DNA of 64,000 bases, taken from assembly GCA_963621575.1 (NCBI GenBank), contig CAVFEH010000002.1, positions 82,127 to 146,126 on the forward strand, read 5' to 3'. Source of the stretch: UBA1724 sp963621575. GTDB lineage: Bacteria; Verrucomicrobiota; Lentisphaeria; Oligosphaerales; Oligosphaeraceae. Under the pieces are notes generated by a model. It saw only the letters and a list, made by a program, of their open reading frames with translations. It did not search any database and was not told where the DNA came from. The translations under genes and the position numbers were made by a program. Below are positions 35,152 through 44,113 of the stretch, one piece after another (the first letter of the stretch is position 1; every line of letters begins with the position of its first letter).

Positions 35152-35937
35152 TTATTCTCTGGCGTCCTTGACGCGCCGGTCCAGGTCATGGAGCGCGGCG
35201 TTCATGGCCTGTTTCATGAGCCTTGCATAACCGGAAGCGTCCTCTCCAATGCCGTAGTAGAGGAAGTGGGGGATGGACTCGGATCCGTCATAGCGGTATT
35301 TCCAGAGGACCTCGTTGGTCTCGCGGTCCAGGAGTTGCAGAGAGAAGACGAGGTGGTTGTGGGAGACTGCGACAGGGAATCCCACGCACCAGAGGACCGG
35401 CGCGGCCAGATAGGTGACCCCGTAGGTGAGTCGTTCCGCCTGGTATTCCGTGGAGAAGAGGGTCCCCGTTATGACATACCGGGTGTCCACTTGTTCCGCG
35501 GACTCCGCGAACCGCACCTCCCGGAAAAGTCCGGAATGTTGGATGCTGGCGACGGTGGCCTCGGCCAGTTCGCGGTCAAAGGAGCACCAGAAGTTCCGGA
35601 GGGTGGCCAAGGAGGTCCCGTTGAGTTCGGGGAACTGTCGTCCCTCCCAGGCGAAGGGCATGAAGGGGATCCATCCCAGACGGAAGTCTCCCCGGTCGGC
35701 AAGGTGCGCGGCCTGTTTTTCTGTGGTGCCGTCGGAGGTGCGGGGGCCGCGCCGGTCCCGGAAGGGCAGGACAGTGACGGGAGGCATTGGGAAGTGCCCC
35801 CCGGAAGTCCGGAACATGAGCCCCTCGGCGCGGGCGTAATCGAACTTGGCGGAAGTGGTGCAGGAGACCAGGGCCAGTGCCAGGAGCGCCAGGAGGAGCG
35901 GCGTGGCGAGGGCGGGTTTCGGAATGCGTGAAAGCAT
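35152..35937 (-). CDS. Envelope lipoprotein, unknown function
   Basis: The 261-residue product has a lipoprotein signal ending LLALALVSCTTS, so it is probably anchored in the outer or inner membrane. The mature part holds segments PMPPVTVLPFRDRRGP and VDTRYVITGTLFSTEY, a pattern seen in periplasmic proteins that assemble into envelope complexes. No family is named with confidence. The ATG at 35937 is preferred over one at 35985 because the signal peptide starts there. It follows the gene at 35954-36601 by 16 bp on the same strand. Confidence 0.65.
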   Translation of the reverse strand: MLSRIPKPALATPLLLALLALALVSCTTSAKFDYARAEGLMFRTSGGHFPMPPVTVLPFRDRRGPRTSDGTTEKQAAHLADRGDFRLGWIPFMPFAWEGRQFPELNGTSLATLRNFWCSFDRELAEATVASIQHSGLFREVRFAESAEQVDTRYVITGTLFSTEYQAERLTYGVTYLAAPVLWCVGFPVAVSHNHLVFSLQLLDRETNEVLWKYRYDGSESIPHFLYYGIGEDASGYARLMKQAMNAALHDLDRRVKDARE

Positions 35938-35953
35938 GTTCGTTGGGGGGGTG

Positions 35954-36601
35954 TCAGAAGAAACCGGGGGATTCCGAGAGGGCATCGGCGAGTGCAGTCC
36001 GGAGGGCGGCGCATCCGAACTGTGTCATGGCCGCCCGGCCGTCCTGCGGGAATGCGAAGTCCTTGAGGGGGCCTGTGTGGTTCGTGAGGATCCGCTGGAA
36101 GGGGACCATCCGTAGATCGCGTCCGCCCTTCTTCCAAATCTGCAGGGTCCCCCCCACCTCGGCCACGAAAATACGTGCCGCCTGGGTGGCATTGCCACGC
36201 AGGCCGCGAGAGGAATTGGGTTGTGCGCGGCGGGGGTTCTGCCGTGCTGGCTTCACCTTGTAGACGTCCATAGTGAGTTGCACAAGCGTGTCGGCCCCCA
36301 GGCGCTCCATGAGGGCCTGGGCGGATTCCACAGAGAGGTCGGAGATGCTCTGTGCGCCGTACTCCAGCAGGAGCTTCGGGGCGTCATCGCCCAACCGCAC
36401 GCGGAGGTTCCGCTCCAGGAGGATTTGACGCAGTGCGTCCTCGCTGGCGCGGTAGACCTGCGGGGTCATGGCAGGCACCCGGGAGTTTGTAGAGAGGACG
36501 GCGACCAGCGGCTGCCGCTCGGTGGCGGGTGCGGCAGCCAAGAACCGCGCGGCTCCCAAGCAGAATGCGAAAAGAAGGAAGAAATAATTATTTACGGTCA
36601 T
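35954..36601 (-). CDS. Secreted protein, unknown function
   Basis: A 215-residue protein has a signal peptide (MTVNNYFFLLFAFCLGAARF, probable cleavage after AAA). The mature part starts LVAVLSTNSRVPAM and has ALRQILLERNLRVRLGDDA, then GADTLVQLTMDVYKV. This resembles the fold of periplasmic proteins that assemble with a partner lipoprotein (CsgG-like in general feel), but I cannot assign a family. It is the first gene of the pair with the downstream lipoprotein. A TATTAT candidate -10 on this strand lies about 75 bp upstream. Confidence 0.6.
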   Translation of the reverse strand: MTVNNYFFLLFAFCLGAARFLAAAPATERQPLVAVLSTNSRVPAMTPQVYRASEDALRQILLERNLRVRLGDDAPKLLLEYGAQSISDLSVESAQALMERLGADTLVQLTMDVYKVKPARQNPRRAQPNSSRGLRGNATQAARIFVAEVGGTLQIWKKGGRDLRMVPFQRILTNHTGPLKDFAFPQDGRAAMTQFGCAALRTALADALSESPGFF

Positions 36602-36813
36602 GGCAGAGGTCCATTCGTCTCCTGTGCGCGTGTTTTCGGGTGGGAGGAAAATGCCTTCCGGCTTCGTTTCGTCGAAGATAATACGCGCGGGGCGGCGAAT
36701 TTTCCAGCGTTGTGCGGAAATTTACGCGTCTGCATGGGTTCCGCTGGAAATGCGAGGGTCGAACCTAACCAAAAGGTAATGCCGGACGCAAGGAGCGACC
36801 AGGTCGGAAGCCT

Positions 36814-36819
36814 TATAAT
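36814..36819 (+). promoter_or_regulatory. Candidate -10 of the P-type ATPase gene
   Basis: A perfect TATAAT (36814-36819) lies 41 bp before the ATG. No TTGACA-like -35 sits at the expected distance, so the promoter is only partly supported. Confidence 0.5.
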
Positions 36820-36860
36820 ACGCAGAATTTCCTCCCGTCCCTCTTCCCCAGTCCACCACC

Positions 36861-39809
36861 ATGCAGAATTCTCCCGACTCCCAGGCAACCAACGCCCCCT
36901 CCCACGCCGATCGCCAGGGACTCTCCCCAGAGCAGGTCCTGGAAAGCCGCCGTCTCCACGGAGAAAACCTCCTTACGCCGCCAAAGCGGGAGGCCTGGTG
37001 GAAGCAGTTGTTGAAAAAATTCCGGGATCCCATCATCCGCATCCTCATGGTGGCGGCGCTGCTGGCGTGCCTGACGGGGCAGGCGGTGGAGGCCATCGGC
37101 ATCCTTGTGGCGATTATCCTGGCCACGGTGCTGGGCTTCCTGAACGAGATGCAGGCGGAGAAGGAATTCGATGTCCTGAACCAGGTCAACGAAGATACGC
37201 CGGTGAAAGTGATCCGCCAAGGGGGCATGCGGGAGATTCCGCGGCGCGAGGTCGTTGTGGGCGACCTGGTGCTTCTGGACCAGGGAGAGGAAATTCCCGC
37301 CGACCTGGAGTTCCTGGAGGCCACGGAGCTGTTGCTGGACCAGAGCCGCCTCACCGGCGAATCGGTGCCCGTGGAGAAGTGCACCCGTGCCGAGGCCCAG
37401 AGTGCAAAGAAGGGCGAGGAGACCTATCCCGCCTGGCAGGGCCTGAAGGGCACCCCCGTGGTCCAGGGGCACGGTCTCGGCGTGGTGACCGCCGTGGGCG
37501 CGCAAACGGAGCTCGGCCGGACCGCGCTGGCGGCCGCCGAGATCTCGGGGGAGCAGACGCCGCTGATGAAACAGCTCTCCCGGCTCGCCGAGCAGATCGG
37601 CGCGGTAGGCATGGCCATCTCCGGCCTGGTCTTCCTGGTTTTGTTGATCCACGCCGCAGTTGTCGGGAATATCACGCAGAGTGTGCAACAGTGGATCGCC
37701 ACCGTGGTGATCCTGGTGGCGGGCGTGGTCGCGCTGACGCCGGTGTGGTTCCCCAGCCTGCTGGCGGCCTTCGAGATGTTCCACCATCCCATCAAGCCCC
37801 CGCGCTGGCTCTCCTCCAAGAGCCACACTTCCTGGATGGCGCCCCTGGGCGCCGCCCTGGCGGTGCTGGCTGTGGGGCTGGGCGCGTTGATCCTGACCGG
37901 CGCACTGCCCGCCTCCCCCGCGCAGTGGCTCTCCCACTCCGCCATCAGCCACCTGGTCTCCTTCTTCATGGTCACCGTGGCCCTCATCGTCATGGCCATG
38001 CCCGAGGGACTCCCCATGAGCGTCACGCTGGCCCTGGCGTATTCCATGCGGAAAATGATCGCCACCAACAACCTGGTGCGGCGCATGCACGCCTGCGAGA
38101 CCATCGGGGCGGCCACCGTCATCTGCACCGACAAGACCGGAACGCTCACCCAGAACCAGATGCGCGTGCAGCACTTCGCCTTCCCCGAATCCAAGACAGG
38201 GCTTCTCCAGCTGGCCATCGCCGCAAACTCCACCGCGGAACTCTCCACGCCCGAGGACGCCGCGCCCGGCGCCGACCCAATCCCCCTGGGCAATCCCACC
38301 GAAGGCGCACTGCTGCTCTGGCTCCACCAGAAGGGCGTGGACTACCAGGCCCTGCGCAAGCGATTCCGTCATGGCGCCGGCGACCAGTGGTCCTTCACCA
38401 CCGAACGAAAGTTCATGGCAACCCGGGGATTCCACGACTCCCTGGGAGACACTCCCTGGCTCTTCCTCAAGGGCGCCCCGGAAATCCTCCTGAAACGTTG
38501 CGACCGCCGCATGACAGACTGCGGGGACGCCCCCCTTTCCGAGGCTGAAAAGGAGTCCCTCCTCCAGGAAATCCGCCAGTGGCAGCTCCGTGGCATGCGG
38601 ATTTTGGGCTTCGCCGGGCGCCCCGGCCCCGACATGGGCTGCCCTGACGAGAACGCCGTGGCGCAGGGCCTCGCATGGATGGGCTTCGCCGCCATTGCCG
38701 ACCCCGTCCGTCCGGAAGTCCCCCACGCGCTTTCCCAATGCCGCAAGGCGGGCATCCGGGTGAAGATGGTCACCGGCGACAGTCCGGAGACCGCCCGTGA
38801 GATCGGCCGCCAAAGCCATCTATGGAGCGAGGCAGAGGAGAAGGATGGCTTGCTGCTGACAGGGCCCGAATTCCAGGCGCTCTCCGATGACGAAGCCCGG
38901 AAGGCCTCCGCCAGCCTGCGCATCATGGCGCGGGCGCGTCCCAATGACAAATTGCGGCTGGTGCAATGCCTTCGTGAGCAGAACGAGGTCGTGGCGGTCA
39001 CGGGTGACGGCACCAACGACGCGCCGGCATTGAACAAGGCCGACGTGGGCATCGCCATGGGCAAGGCGGGCACGTCCGTGGCCAAGGAGGCCGCCGACAT
39101 CATCCTGCTGGACGACTCCTTCCCCAGCATCGTCCAGGCAGTCCTCTGGGGGCGTTCCCTCTACCAGAACCTCCAGAAATTCCTGATTTTCCAGCTCACG
39201 GTGAATTTTGTGGCGCTTTCCATCGCCATCCTGGGGCCCCTCCTGGACCTGGAGATGCCCCTGACCGTCATCCAGGTGCTCTGGATCAACCTGATCATGG
39301 ACACCTTCGCCGCCATCGCACTGGCCACCGACCCACCCGACCCCGCCGTGCTGGAGGCGCCCCCCAGAGTCCCTGGCTCCTTCATCCTCACATCCGCCAT
39401 GTGCAAGCAGATCCTCCTCACCGGACTGCCCTGCCTGCTGGTGCTCCTGGGATTCCTCTTCTACATGCAGACCCACGGATTGGAGATCCACGACGAGTGG
39501 TCCGAGACCCCGCACGCCACGCAGCTCATGCTGACGCGGTTCTTCTGCCTCTTCGTCTTCCTCCAATTCTGGAACCTCTTCCGCGCAAAATGCTGGGGAA
39601 GCAAGGATTCCCTCTTCCTCCACGCAACGAACAACACCGCCTTCCTCTACATTGCCGCCCTCATACTCTTGGGGCAGGTCGCCATCGTCACCTTCGGCGG
39701 ACAAATCTTCCGGACCGTCCCCCTGCCCCCACAAGAATGGATCCTCCTGCTGGCCGCAACCTCGCTCATCCTGCTGCCGGATGCATTCCGGAGGCCCAGG
39801 AAACAGTAA
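36861..39809 (+). CDS. Calcium-transporting-type P-type ATPase (P2)
   Basis: The 982-residue P2-type cation ATPase has an N-terminal cation-ATPase domain, LLLDQSRLTGESVPVEK in the actuator domain, the helix-4 ion-site motif MPEGLP, phosphorylation site CTDKTGTLTQNQM (Asp424), the nucleotide-domain motif KGAPE, and TGDGTNDAPALNKADVGIAMG near the hinge. About ten membrane segments are visible. PEGLP and the overall layout match bacterial Ca2+ (or Mn2+) exporters of the SERCA type. A segment of about 100 residues between helices 3 and 4 (37750-37970) is unusually long. Expressed from its own predicted promoter and divergent from the secreted-protein gene. Confidence 0.92.
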   Translation: MQNSPDSQATNAPSHADRQGLSPEQVLESRRLHGENLLTPPKREAWWKQLLKKFRDPIIRILMVAALLACLTGQAVEAIGILVAIILATVLGFLNEMQAEKEFDVLNQVNEDTPVKVIRQGGMREIPRREVVVGDLVLLDQGEEIPADLEFLEATELLLDQSRLTGESVPVEKCTRAEAQSAKKGEETYPAWQGLKGTPVVQGHGLGVVTAVGAQTELGRTALAAAEISGEQTPLMKQLSRLAEQIGAVGMAISGLVFLVLLIHAAVVGNITQSVQQWIATVVILVAGVVALTPVWFPSLLAAFEMFHHPIKPPRWLSSKSHTSWMAPLGAALAVLAVGLGALILTGALPASPAQWLSHSAISHLVSFFMVTVALIVMAMPEGLPMSVTLALAYSMRKMIATNNLVRRMHACETIGAATVICTDKTGTLTQNQMRVQHFAFPESKTGLLQLAIAANSTAELSTPEDAAPGADPIPLGNPTEGALLLWLHQKGVDYQALRKRFRHGAGDQWSFTTERKFMATRGFHDSLGDTPWLFLKGAPEILLKRCDRRMTDCGDAPLSEAEKESLLQEIRQWQLRGMRILGFAGRPGPDMGCPDENAVAQGLAWMGFAAIADPVRPEVPHALSQCRKAGIRVKMVTGDSPETAREIGRQSHLWSEAEEKDGLLLTGPEFQALSDDEARKASASLRIMARARPNDKLRLVQCLREQNEVVAVTGDGTNDAPALNKADVGIAMGKAGTSVAKEAADIILLDDSFPSIVQAVLWGRSLYQNLQKFLIFQLTVNFVALSIAILGPLLDLEMPLTVIQVLWINLIMDTFAAIALATDPPDPAVLEAPPRVPGSFILTSAMCKQILLTGLPCLLVLLGFLFYMQTHGLEIHDEWSETPHATQLMLTRFFCLFVFLQFWNLFRAKCWGSKDSLFLHATNNTAFLYIAALILLGQVAIVTFGGQIFRTVPLPPQEWILLLAATSLILLPDAFRRPRKQ

Positions 39810-39974
39810 CGGAGGACGGCTCCCCCGGCAATGGGCATGGCTCTCCATAGAGCACTCTGCAACCCCAGCCAGCAACAACCAAAGTATGGAGGGCGCCGCC
39901 CAAACGCCCCTGCGGAAATCCTTCCGCCTGCGGCGGCGCCTTCCCGGCGACCTCCTTCCTGCCTTTTCCAACTT

Positions 39975-40562
39975 ATGAACACATCCCCCTGTCCTGTTGA
40001 ACGCCGCCGCGTGCTGGTTTATCTGGGTGCCACCATGCCCCAAAACATCCTCTATGTGCAGGCGGTGCAACAGTTGGGGGAGGAGATTGCGCGCAGGGAT
40101 CTGGATCTTGTCTTCGGAGGCTCCCGGGAGGGGACCATGACGGTGTTGTGCGACGCCGTGCTGCAGAATGGCGGCCGTGCAATCGGGGTCTTCCCCAAGA
40201 CCCTCCCCCCGAATTTCCTCTACGGGGGGCTCACCGAAACCCACATCACCCCCGATATCCTGGAGCGGAAACGGAAAATGCTGGAGCTGGCCGATGTGGT
40301 GATCGCCATGCCCGGAAGCTTTGGCACCTGGGACGAGCTCTTCGACGCGCTGGAACAGGAGAAGGTGGAGGTGCTCCACGGACGCCCCCCGAAGCCCATT
40401 GGCATCCTGAACCTCCTGGGATACTATGACGGTGTGCTCCAATTGCTGGATCGCTCCATCCTGGACGGATACACCACCAAGGAATACCGCTCCCTACTCA
40501 CGGTCGCCGACACTGTTCCCGAGCTCTTGGATGCCTGCCTGGCAAACCAGGCGGACAAGTAA
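39975..40562 (+). CDS. LOG family protein (Rossmann-fold nucleotide-binding)
   Basis: The 195-residue protein has the LOG/TIGR00730 fold: VLVYLGATMP, LVFGGSREGTM and the family motif, here MPGSFGTWDE (residues 112-121) in place of PGGxGTxxE, preceded by the conserved ERKRKM. Family members cleave cytokinin-type or other nucleoside monophosphates to base and ribose-5-phosphate. The second Gly of the motif is Ser, a small change that may still allow activity. The start at ATG 39975 (MNTSPCPVERR) is chosen because the frame upstream is not conserved. It lies 165 bp after the ATPase gene. Confidence 0.85.
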   Translation: MNTSPCPVERRRVLVYLGATMPQNILYVQAVQQLGEEIARRDLDLVFGGSREGTMTVLCDAVLQNGGRAIGVFPKTLPPNFLYGGLTETHITPDILERKRKMLELADVVIAMPGSFGTWDELFDALEQEKVEVLHGRPPKPIGILNLLGYYDGVLQLLDRSILDGYTTKEYRSLLTVADTVPELLDACLANQADK

Positions 40563-40683
40563 CAGGGGCTACGGGCGGTTTTGCAGAGTCGGCGGGGGAA
40601 AAGCGCTGCAGCCACCATTCCACCCGCCTCCGGCGAAACGCCCCGGCGAAGCCAAACGCAACGCGACGAAGCAGGGCCGTCTG

Positions 40684-42126
40684 CTAAGCGGCAAGGGAAT
40701 CCGCGTCCTGGCCGTCAGCTTTGGGGAGTTTATGGAGAACCCACGCGGCGCATCCCCAGGTGAGGCCGCCGCCGACAAGATCGGCGACCAGCCGGGCGTA
40801 GAAGACTCCCTGCCGCCAATGGAGGTATCCCGCCAAGAGGGAAAGCGGGATCAGAAGCAAGAGGAGTCGCACCGCCTTGAGGATGGCGTCGCGCTTGGGG
40901 TGCCCGGTGCCGGTGAGGGCGAATCCGGCGTATCGCGTGAGCTCCAGCAGTCCAAATCCCCAGGGGATGATATGCATGTATTCCACCACGATGGCCTGGA
41001 CATCGGCCTCGGGAGTGAAGAGCGCGGCCACGTATGGGATGACGAAGACCAGGAGGACGGCGGCGGCCAGGAGGACGGAAAACGCGAAGAGAGAGGCGAA
41101 CCGGAAGGCGTAGCGGACGCGGCCATAGAGCTTTGCGCCATAGTTCTGGGCGATAATGGACATCAGGGGGATTCCGAAGGCCATGGGGATGACAAAGACC
41201 ACGGATTCCAGCCGGGAGGCAGTGGCGGTGGCGGCCACCATCACATTCCCAAAGCTGGCAGTGACCCGGGTGGTGATGGCGTTGGTCACGGGGACCAGCA
41301 GCATGCCCAGGATGGAGGGAATCGCGTATCCTGCCAGTCGTCCCCAGCTCCGCAGGAGAGTACGCGGGGGAATGGGCCGGAAGGAGAGGAGTCTCAGGTG
41401 CCTCAGGAGTGCCAGTAGCAGGAATGCGGAGACCGCCTGGGAAAGGACGGTCGCCAGGGCGGCGCCACGGATGCCCATGGCGGGCAGGAAGGCCAGGCAA
41501 TGCGCCAGTCCCTCCAGGGGGGCGCCCAGGAGCACAGGCAGTCCCTCCGCAAAGCGCGCAACGCCCTCGCCGCCAAAGATGAAGATGGGGTCCAGCACGA
41601 CATTGATCACCAGCCCCAGAATAGTCATGAGGGAGGAGACCACAGGTTTTCCTGCCGCGATGAGCAGGTGGTTCCCGGGCATGGCGATGGCGGCGGTGAC
41701 ACAGCCCAGGAACCAGATGGTCATGTATCCCTCCAGCTGCCGGAGGGTCTCCCCCTGGGCGCCAAGCGCGGCATAGAGAGGGGGCGCAAAGAGGAGTCCA
41801 ACTGCGGTCACCACCACCGCGATGAGCGCGACAAGGAGCATTCCGCTGGAGACCGTGAGGCGCGCCTCCTCCTCTTTCCGGGCGCCCAAGGCCTGGGCCA
41901 TCAGCGCCATGCACCCGCCGCCAAAGCCGCCGAAGAGGCATCCGGCCAGCATGATAATGGGGAAAGTAAAACCCATGGCCGCCAGGGGCTCGCTGCCTCC
42001 CAGCTGTCCCACGAAATAGGTGTCGGCGATGTTGTAGCCGGACATGGACAGTGTGCTGGCCAGCATGGCGCCGGCGGTCTTCAGCATCATGGCGGGAATG
42101 CTCCCGCGGGTGTATTGCGCTTCCAT
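40684..42126 (-). CDS. MATE family efflux transporter
   Basis: A 480-residue polytopic protein with about 12 membrane helices matches the MATE fold (MLASTLSMSGYNIADTYFVGQLG in helix 1-2 region; PGNHLLIAAGKPVVSSLMTILG; two pseudo-symmetric halves). These export organic cations or lipids with Na+ or H+. The start MEAQYTRGSIP at 42126 is short and plausible. Upstream, TATATT on the minus strand at 42294-42299 is a distant promoter candidate. A second MATE gene lies at 59866-61215 and shares only family-level similarity. Confidence 0.92.
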   Translation of the reverse strand: MEAQYTRGSIPAMMLKTAGAMLASTLSMSGYNIADTYFVGQLGGSEPLAAMGFTFPIIMLAGCLFGGFGGGCMALMAQALGARKEEEARLTVSSGMLLVALIAVVVTAVGLLFAPPLYAALGAQGETLRQLEGYMTIWFLGCVTAAIAMPGNHLLIAAGKPVVSSLMTILGLVINVVLDPIFIFGGEGVARFAEGLPVLLGAPLEGLAHCLAFLPAMGIRGAALATVLSQAVSAFLLLALLRHLRLLSFRPIPPRTLLRSWGRLAGYAIPSILGMLLVPVTNAITTRVTASFGNVMVAATATASRLESVVFVIPMAFGIPLMSIIAQNYGAKLYGRVRYAFRFASLFAFSVLLAAAVLLVFVIPYVAALFTPEADVQAIVVEYMHIIPWGFGLLELTRYAGFALTGTGHPKRDAILKAVRLLLLLIPLSLLAGYLHWRQGVFYARLVADLVGGGLTWGCAAWVLHKLPKADGQDADSLAA

Positions 42127-42502
42127 GAAGGGGCCTTCGTAAATCGGTGGACCGGTCCCGCGCGCCTCTCCCCCAAAGAAAGGTGCGCCGACAGCCGGCA
42201 GTGCGTCGCTCGGACAGATGCAGAAACGGTTTTTCGGACCGTTTTATTGTCCTTCTGTTCACAGAAAACGGAGTCTACGCGGACATCCTTCCCAATATAC
42301 CCGGAGGCGCGTCCCCCGGACATCCATTGCCTGGTGGGAAAACGATTGGTTTCCAACGGTGGAATGCCACCGTGGGGCGGGGCTTTCTTGAAGGATTCCT
42401 TTTTTAAGGGAGACGCGGTATATTAAGACGGTTTTCCCGCCGATCCACATACGCTATTCTGGCCGCGACCCCGACAGGGAGCTCCGGTGTTTTCCGGAGG
42501 CC
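42127..42502. other. Intergenic region between MATE and fur genes
   Basis: The 376 bp hold no convincing gene. On the minus strand TATATT (42294-42299) may serve the MATE gene. On the plus strand TATATT (42419-42424) may serve the fur gene, about 80 bp upstream of its start. A small CTCCGG...CCGGAG hairpin at about 42482-42499 sits in the predicted 5' UTR of fur and contains its Shine-Dalgarno-like GGAGG. Short ORFs here are not supported. Confidence 0.5.
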
Positions 42503-42505
42503 GTG

Positions 42506-42997
42506 ATGTGCGAAGGCGTGGCGACAGATATGAGGATTGACGACTTCATGCACCACACCACCAAGAACGAGGCGGAATTTCGCGAACTATGCATGGCCCA
42601 CGGCTGCAAGTGCACCCGTCAGCGCCGGGCGGTCTACCAGTTTCTAAAAGGAAACGAGACCCATCCCTCCGTGAACCAGGTGTGGGATGCCGTCCGGAAG
42701 AAGATCCCCACAATCACCCGCGAAAGCGTCTTCCGCATCCTCTCCGAATTCGTGGAGTTCGGAATCGCCGCCCGCATGGACAAAGTCTTCAATGCCCGCT
42801 TTGACAGCAATGCCGCCGACCACGGACACGCCATCTGCATCCACTGCGGGAAAATCCTGGACATCCCCCTGCCAACCCTCCCCACCCCCGGACAAATCCC
42901 CGGTTTTGCACAGCTCCACACGGAATACCGCCTCTGGGGTGTCTGCCAAGAATGCGCCCGGCGCCAAGAGCAAGAAGAAACTCCCCCCGAGGCATAG
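42506..42997 (+). CDS. Fur family transcriptional regulator
   Basis: The protein has a Fur-type winged helix (LCMAHGCKCTRQRRAVYQFL, then TITRESVFRILSEFVEFGI) and a C-terminal dimerisation/metal domain with two CxxC pairs, CIHC and CQEC, for the structural zinc, and a metal motif DHGHAIC. It could be a Fur, Zur or PerR type regulator; the sequence alone does not decide. ATG 42506 is preferred, with GGAGG 6 bp upstream; GTG 42503 and ATG 42530 are alternatives. It probably controls metal uptake or oxidative-stress genes. A promoter-like TATATT lies at 42419. Confidence 0.9.
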   Translation: MCEGVATDMRIDDFMHHTTKNEAEFRELCMAHGCKCTRQRRAVYQFLKGNETHPSVNQVWDAVRKKIPTITRESVFRILSEFVEFGIAARMDKVFNARFDSNAADHGHAICIHCGKILDIPLPTLPTPGQIPGFAQLHTEYRLWGVCQECARRQEQEETPPEA

Positions 42998-43029
42998 GCG
43001 CAGCCTCCTGCCGACTCCGGATTGCGCAA

Positions 43030-43050
43030 ATGAACATGCGAAATGTTCAT
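43030..43050. promoter_or_regulatory. Perfect inverted repeat between convergent genes
   Basis: ATGAACAT (43030-43037) and ATGTTCAT (43043-43050) form a perfect 8-bp inverted repeat with a 5-bp spacer, 33 bp after the fur stop codon. It lacks a T-tract on either strand and could be a protein-binding site or part of a weak bidirectional transcription end. Confidence 0.35.
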
Positions 43051-43120
43051 GCAAGCGGCTCGGCGGGAAAACCGGACGGCAAGTATCATGTCCCCCCTTT
43101 GACAGGGGGCATTACAGCAG

Positions 43121-44113
43121 TTATTTCATGATTTGCAATTGGACAGGCTTGTAGATGCCGCCCGCATACGCCCTGTCCAGCACCCGGACGGTGATCTGGT
43201 TGATTTCGCCCCAGTGTATCAAGTCCGTTACATCCAGCGAAAATGGGATGTCCCAGCCGATGCTGCCGATGTCACGGACGCCCACGTATTCACCGTTGAG
43301 CCATACCCACGCGCTTTCGTCCACGCCATCGAAGTGCAATTCGGCCGCATTGAAGTCTGCGGGCATTTCGGGGGCCTGGAAGCTCTTTCGGTACCAGGCG
43401 ATGCCGTCATGCTGGACGCCGCATTCCTCCCAGGTCTTGCCGATTGGGAGACGCTGCCAGCCGCTGTCATCGTAATCTTTTTCGTAGCACTTTTCCATGA
43501 GATGCAAATTGCCCTGGTCATCCTTTGCAAATGCCCAGTCCTCCAAAGGAAGGGGATATTCGGCGACAAGCATGGCTTCGTGATCCCACTCGGGACGGTC
43601 CTTCAAAAGAGGAACATTCCTGTGGAAGTTCCAAGACGCATTGGCTATCAGATTGATGATCTGCTGGTTCTTTTCATTTTTGAGCATGTCGTCGGCCAGC
43701 TTCACCCGTGCATCGGAGAGCGGTTTCTCAGAGAAAAGAATGGTTGTCGCAACATATCGCAGAGATTCGTCCTCGGAATGCAGAACCTCGCCCAGAAGCG
43801 CTTCGTCTATGTTCTTCTCCGGGGACTTCCATAGCGCCAGCAACGCGTTCATGCGTATCTGCGGTTCCGCCTCCTTGTCGCGGACTAGTTCCTGGAGAAA
43901 GGCGGATGCCCCGGCATCGCCCTTTTCGCCGATGATGCGCACGGCGGTGAGCCGCAGAATCAAATCAGACTCCGTAGAAATGACCTTCTGCAATTCGGCG
44001 ATGGAGGGATTGCCTGATATCAATGCGTCGCGTTTTTCCTTGAGGGACTCAGAAAAAAACTGTGCGCAAAGCAGAAGAACAAGGAAAACAACAGCGATTT
44101 TGAGGGTTTTCAT
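43121..44113 (-). CDS. HEAT-repeat/GH2-type sugar-binding domain protein
   Basis: The 330-residue protein has a signal-like N-terminus (MKTLKIAVVFLVLLLCAQFF). A helical HEAT-like region with repeated LL/AL turns (residues about 35-150) is followed by a beta-jelly-roll of the GH2 sugar-binding type: DDSGWQRLPIGKTWEE, IAWYRKSFQAP, ELHFDGVDESAWVWLNGEYVG and the final NQITVRVLDRAYAGGIYKPV. No catalytic GH2 domain is present, so it probably binds rather than cleaves glycans. Its ATG overlaps the stop of the upstream gene by 4 bp (ATGA), so translation is coupled. It is the last gene of the carbohydrate locus. Confidence 0.75.
   Translation of the reverse strand: MKTLKIAVVFLVLLLCAQFFSESLKEKRDALISGNPSIAELQKVISTESDLILRLTAVRIIGEKGDAGASAFLQELVRDKEAEPQIRMNALLALWKSPEKNIDEALLGEVLHSEDESLRYVATTILFSEKPLSDARVKLADDMLKNEKNQQIINLIANASWNFHRNVPLLKDRPEWDHEAMLVAEYPLPLEDWAFAKDDQGNLHLMEKCYEKDYDDSGWQRLPIGKTWEECGVQHDGIAWYRKSFQAPEMPADFNAAELHFDGVDESAWVWLNGEYVGVRDIGSIGWDIPFSLDVTDLIHWGEINQITVRVLDRAYAGGIYKPVQLQIMK

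Noticed and set aside
42147..42407. Small 86-codon ORF between the MATE and fur genes
   Set aside because: Arg/Pro/Gly-rich translation without motifs; it overlaps both predicted promoters.
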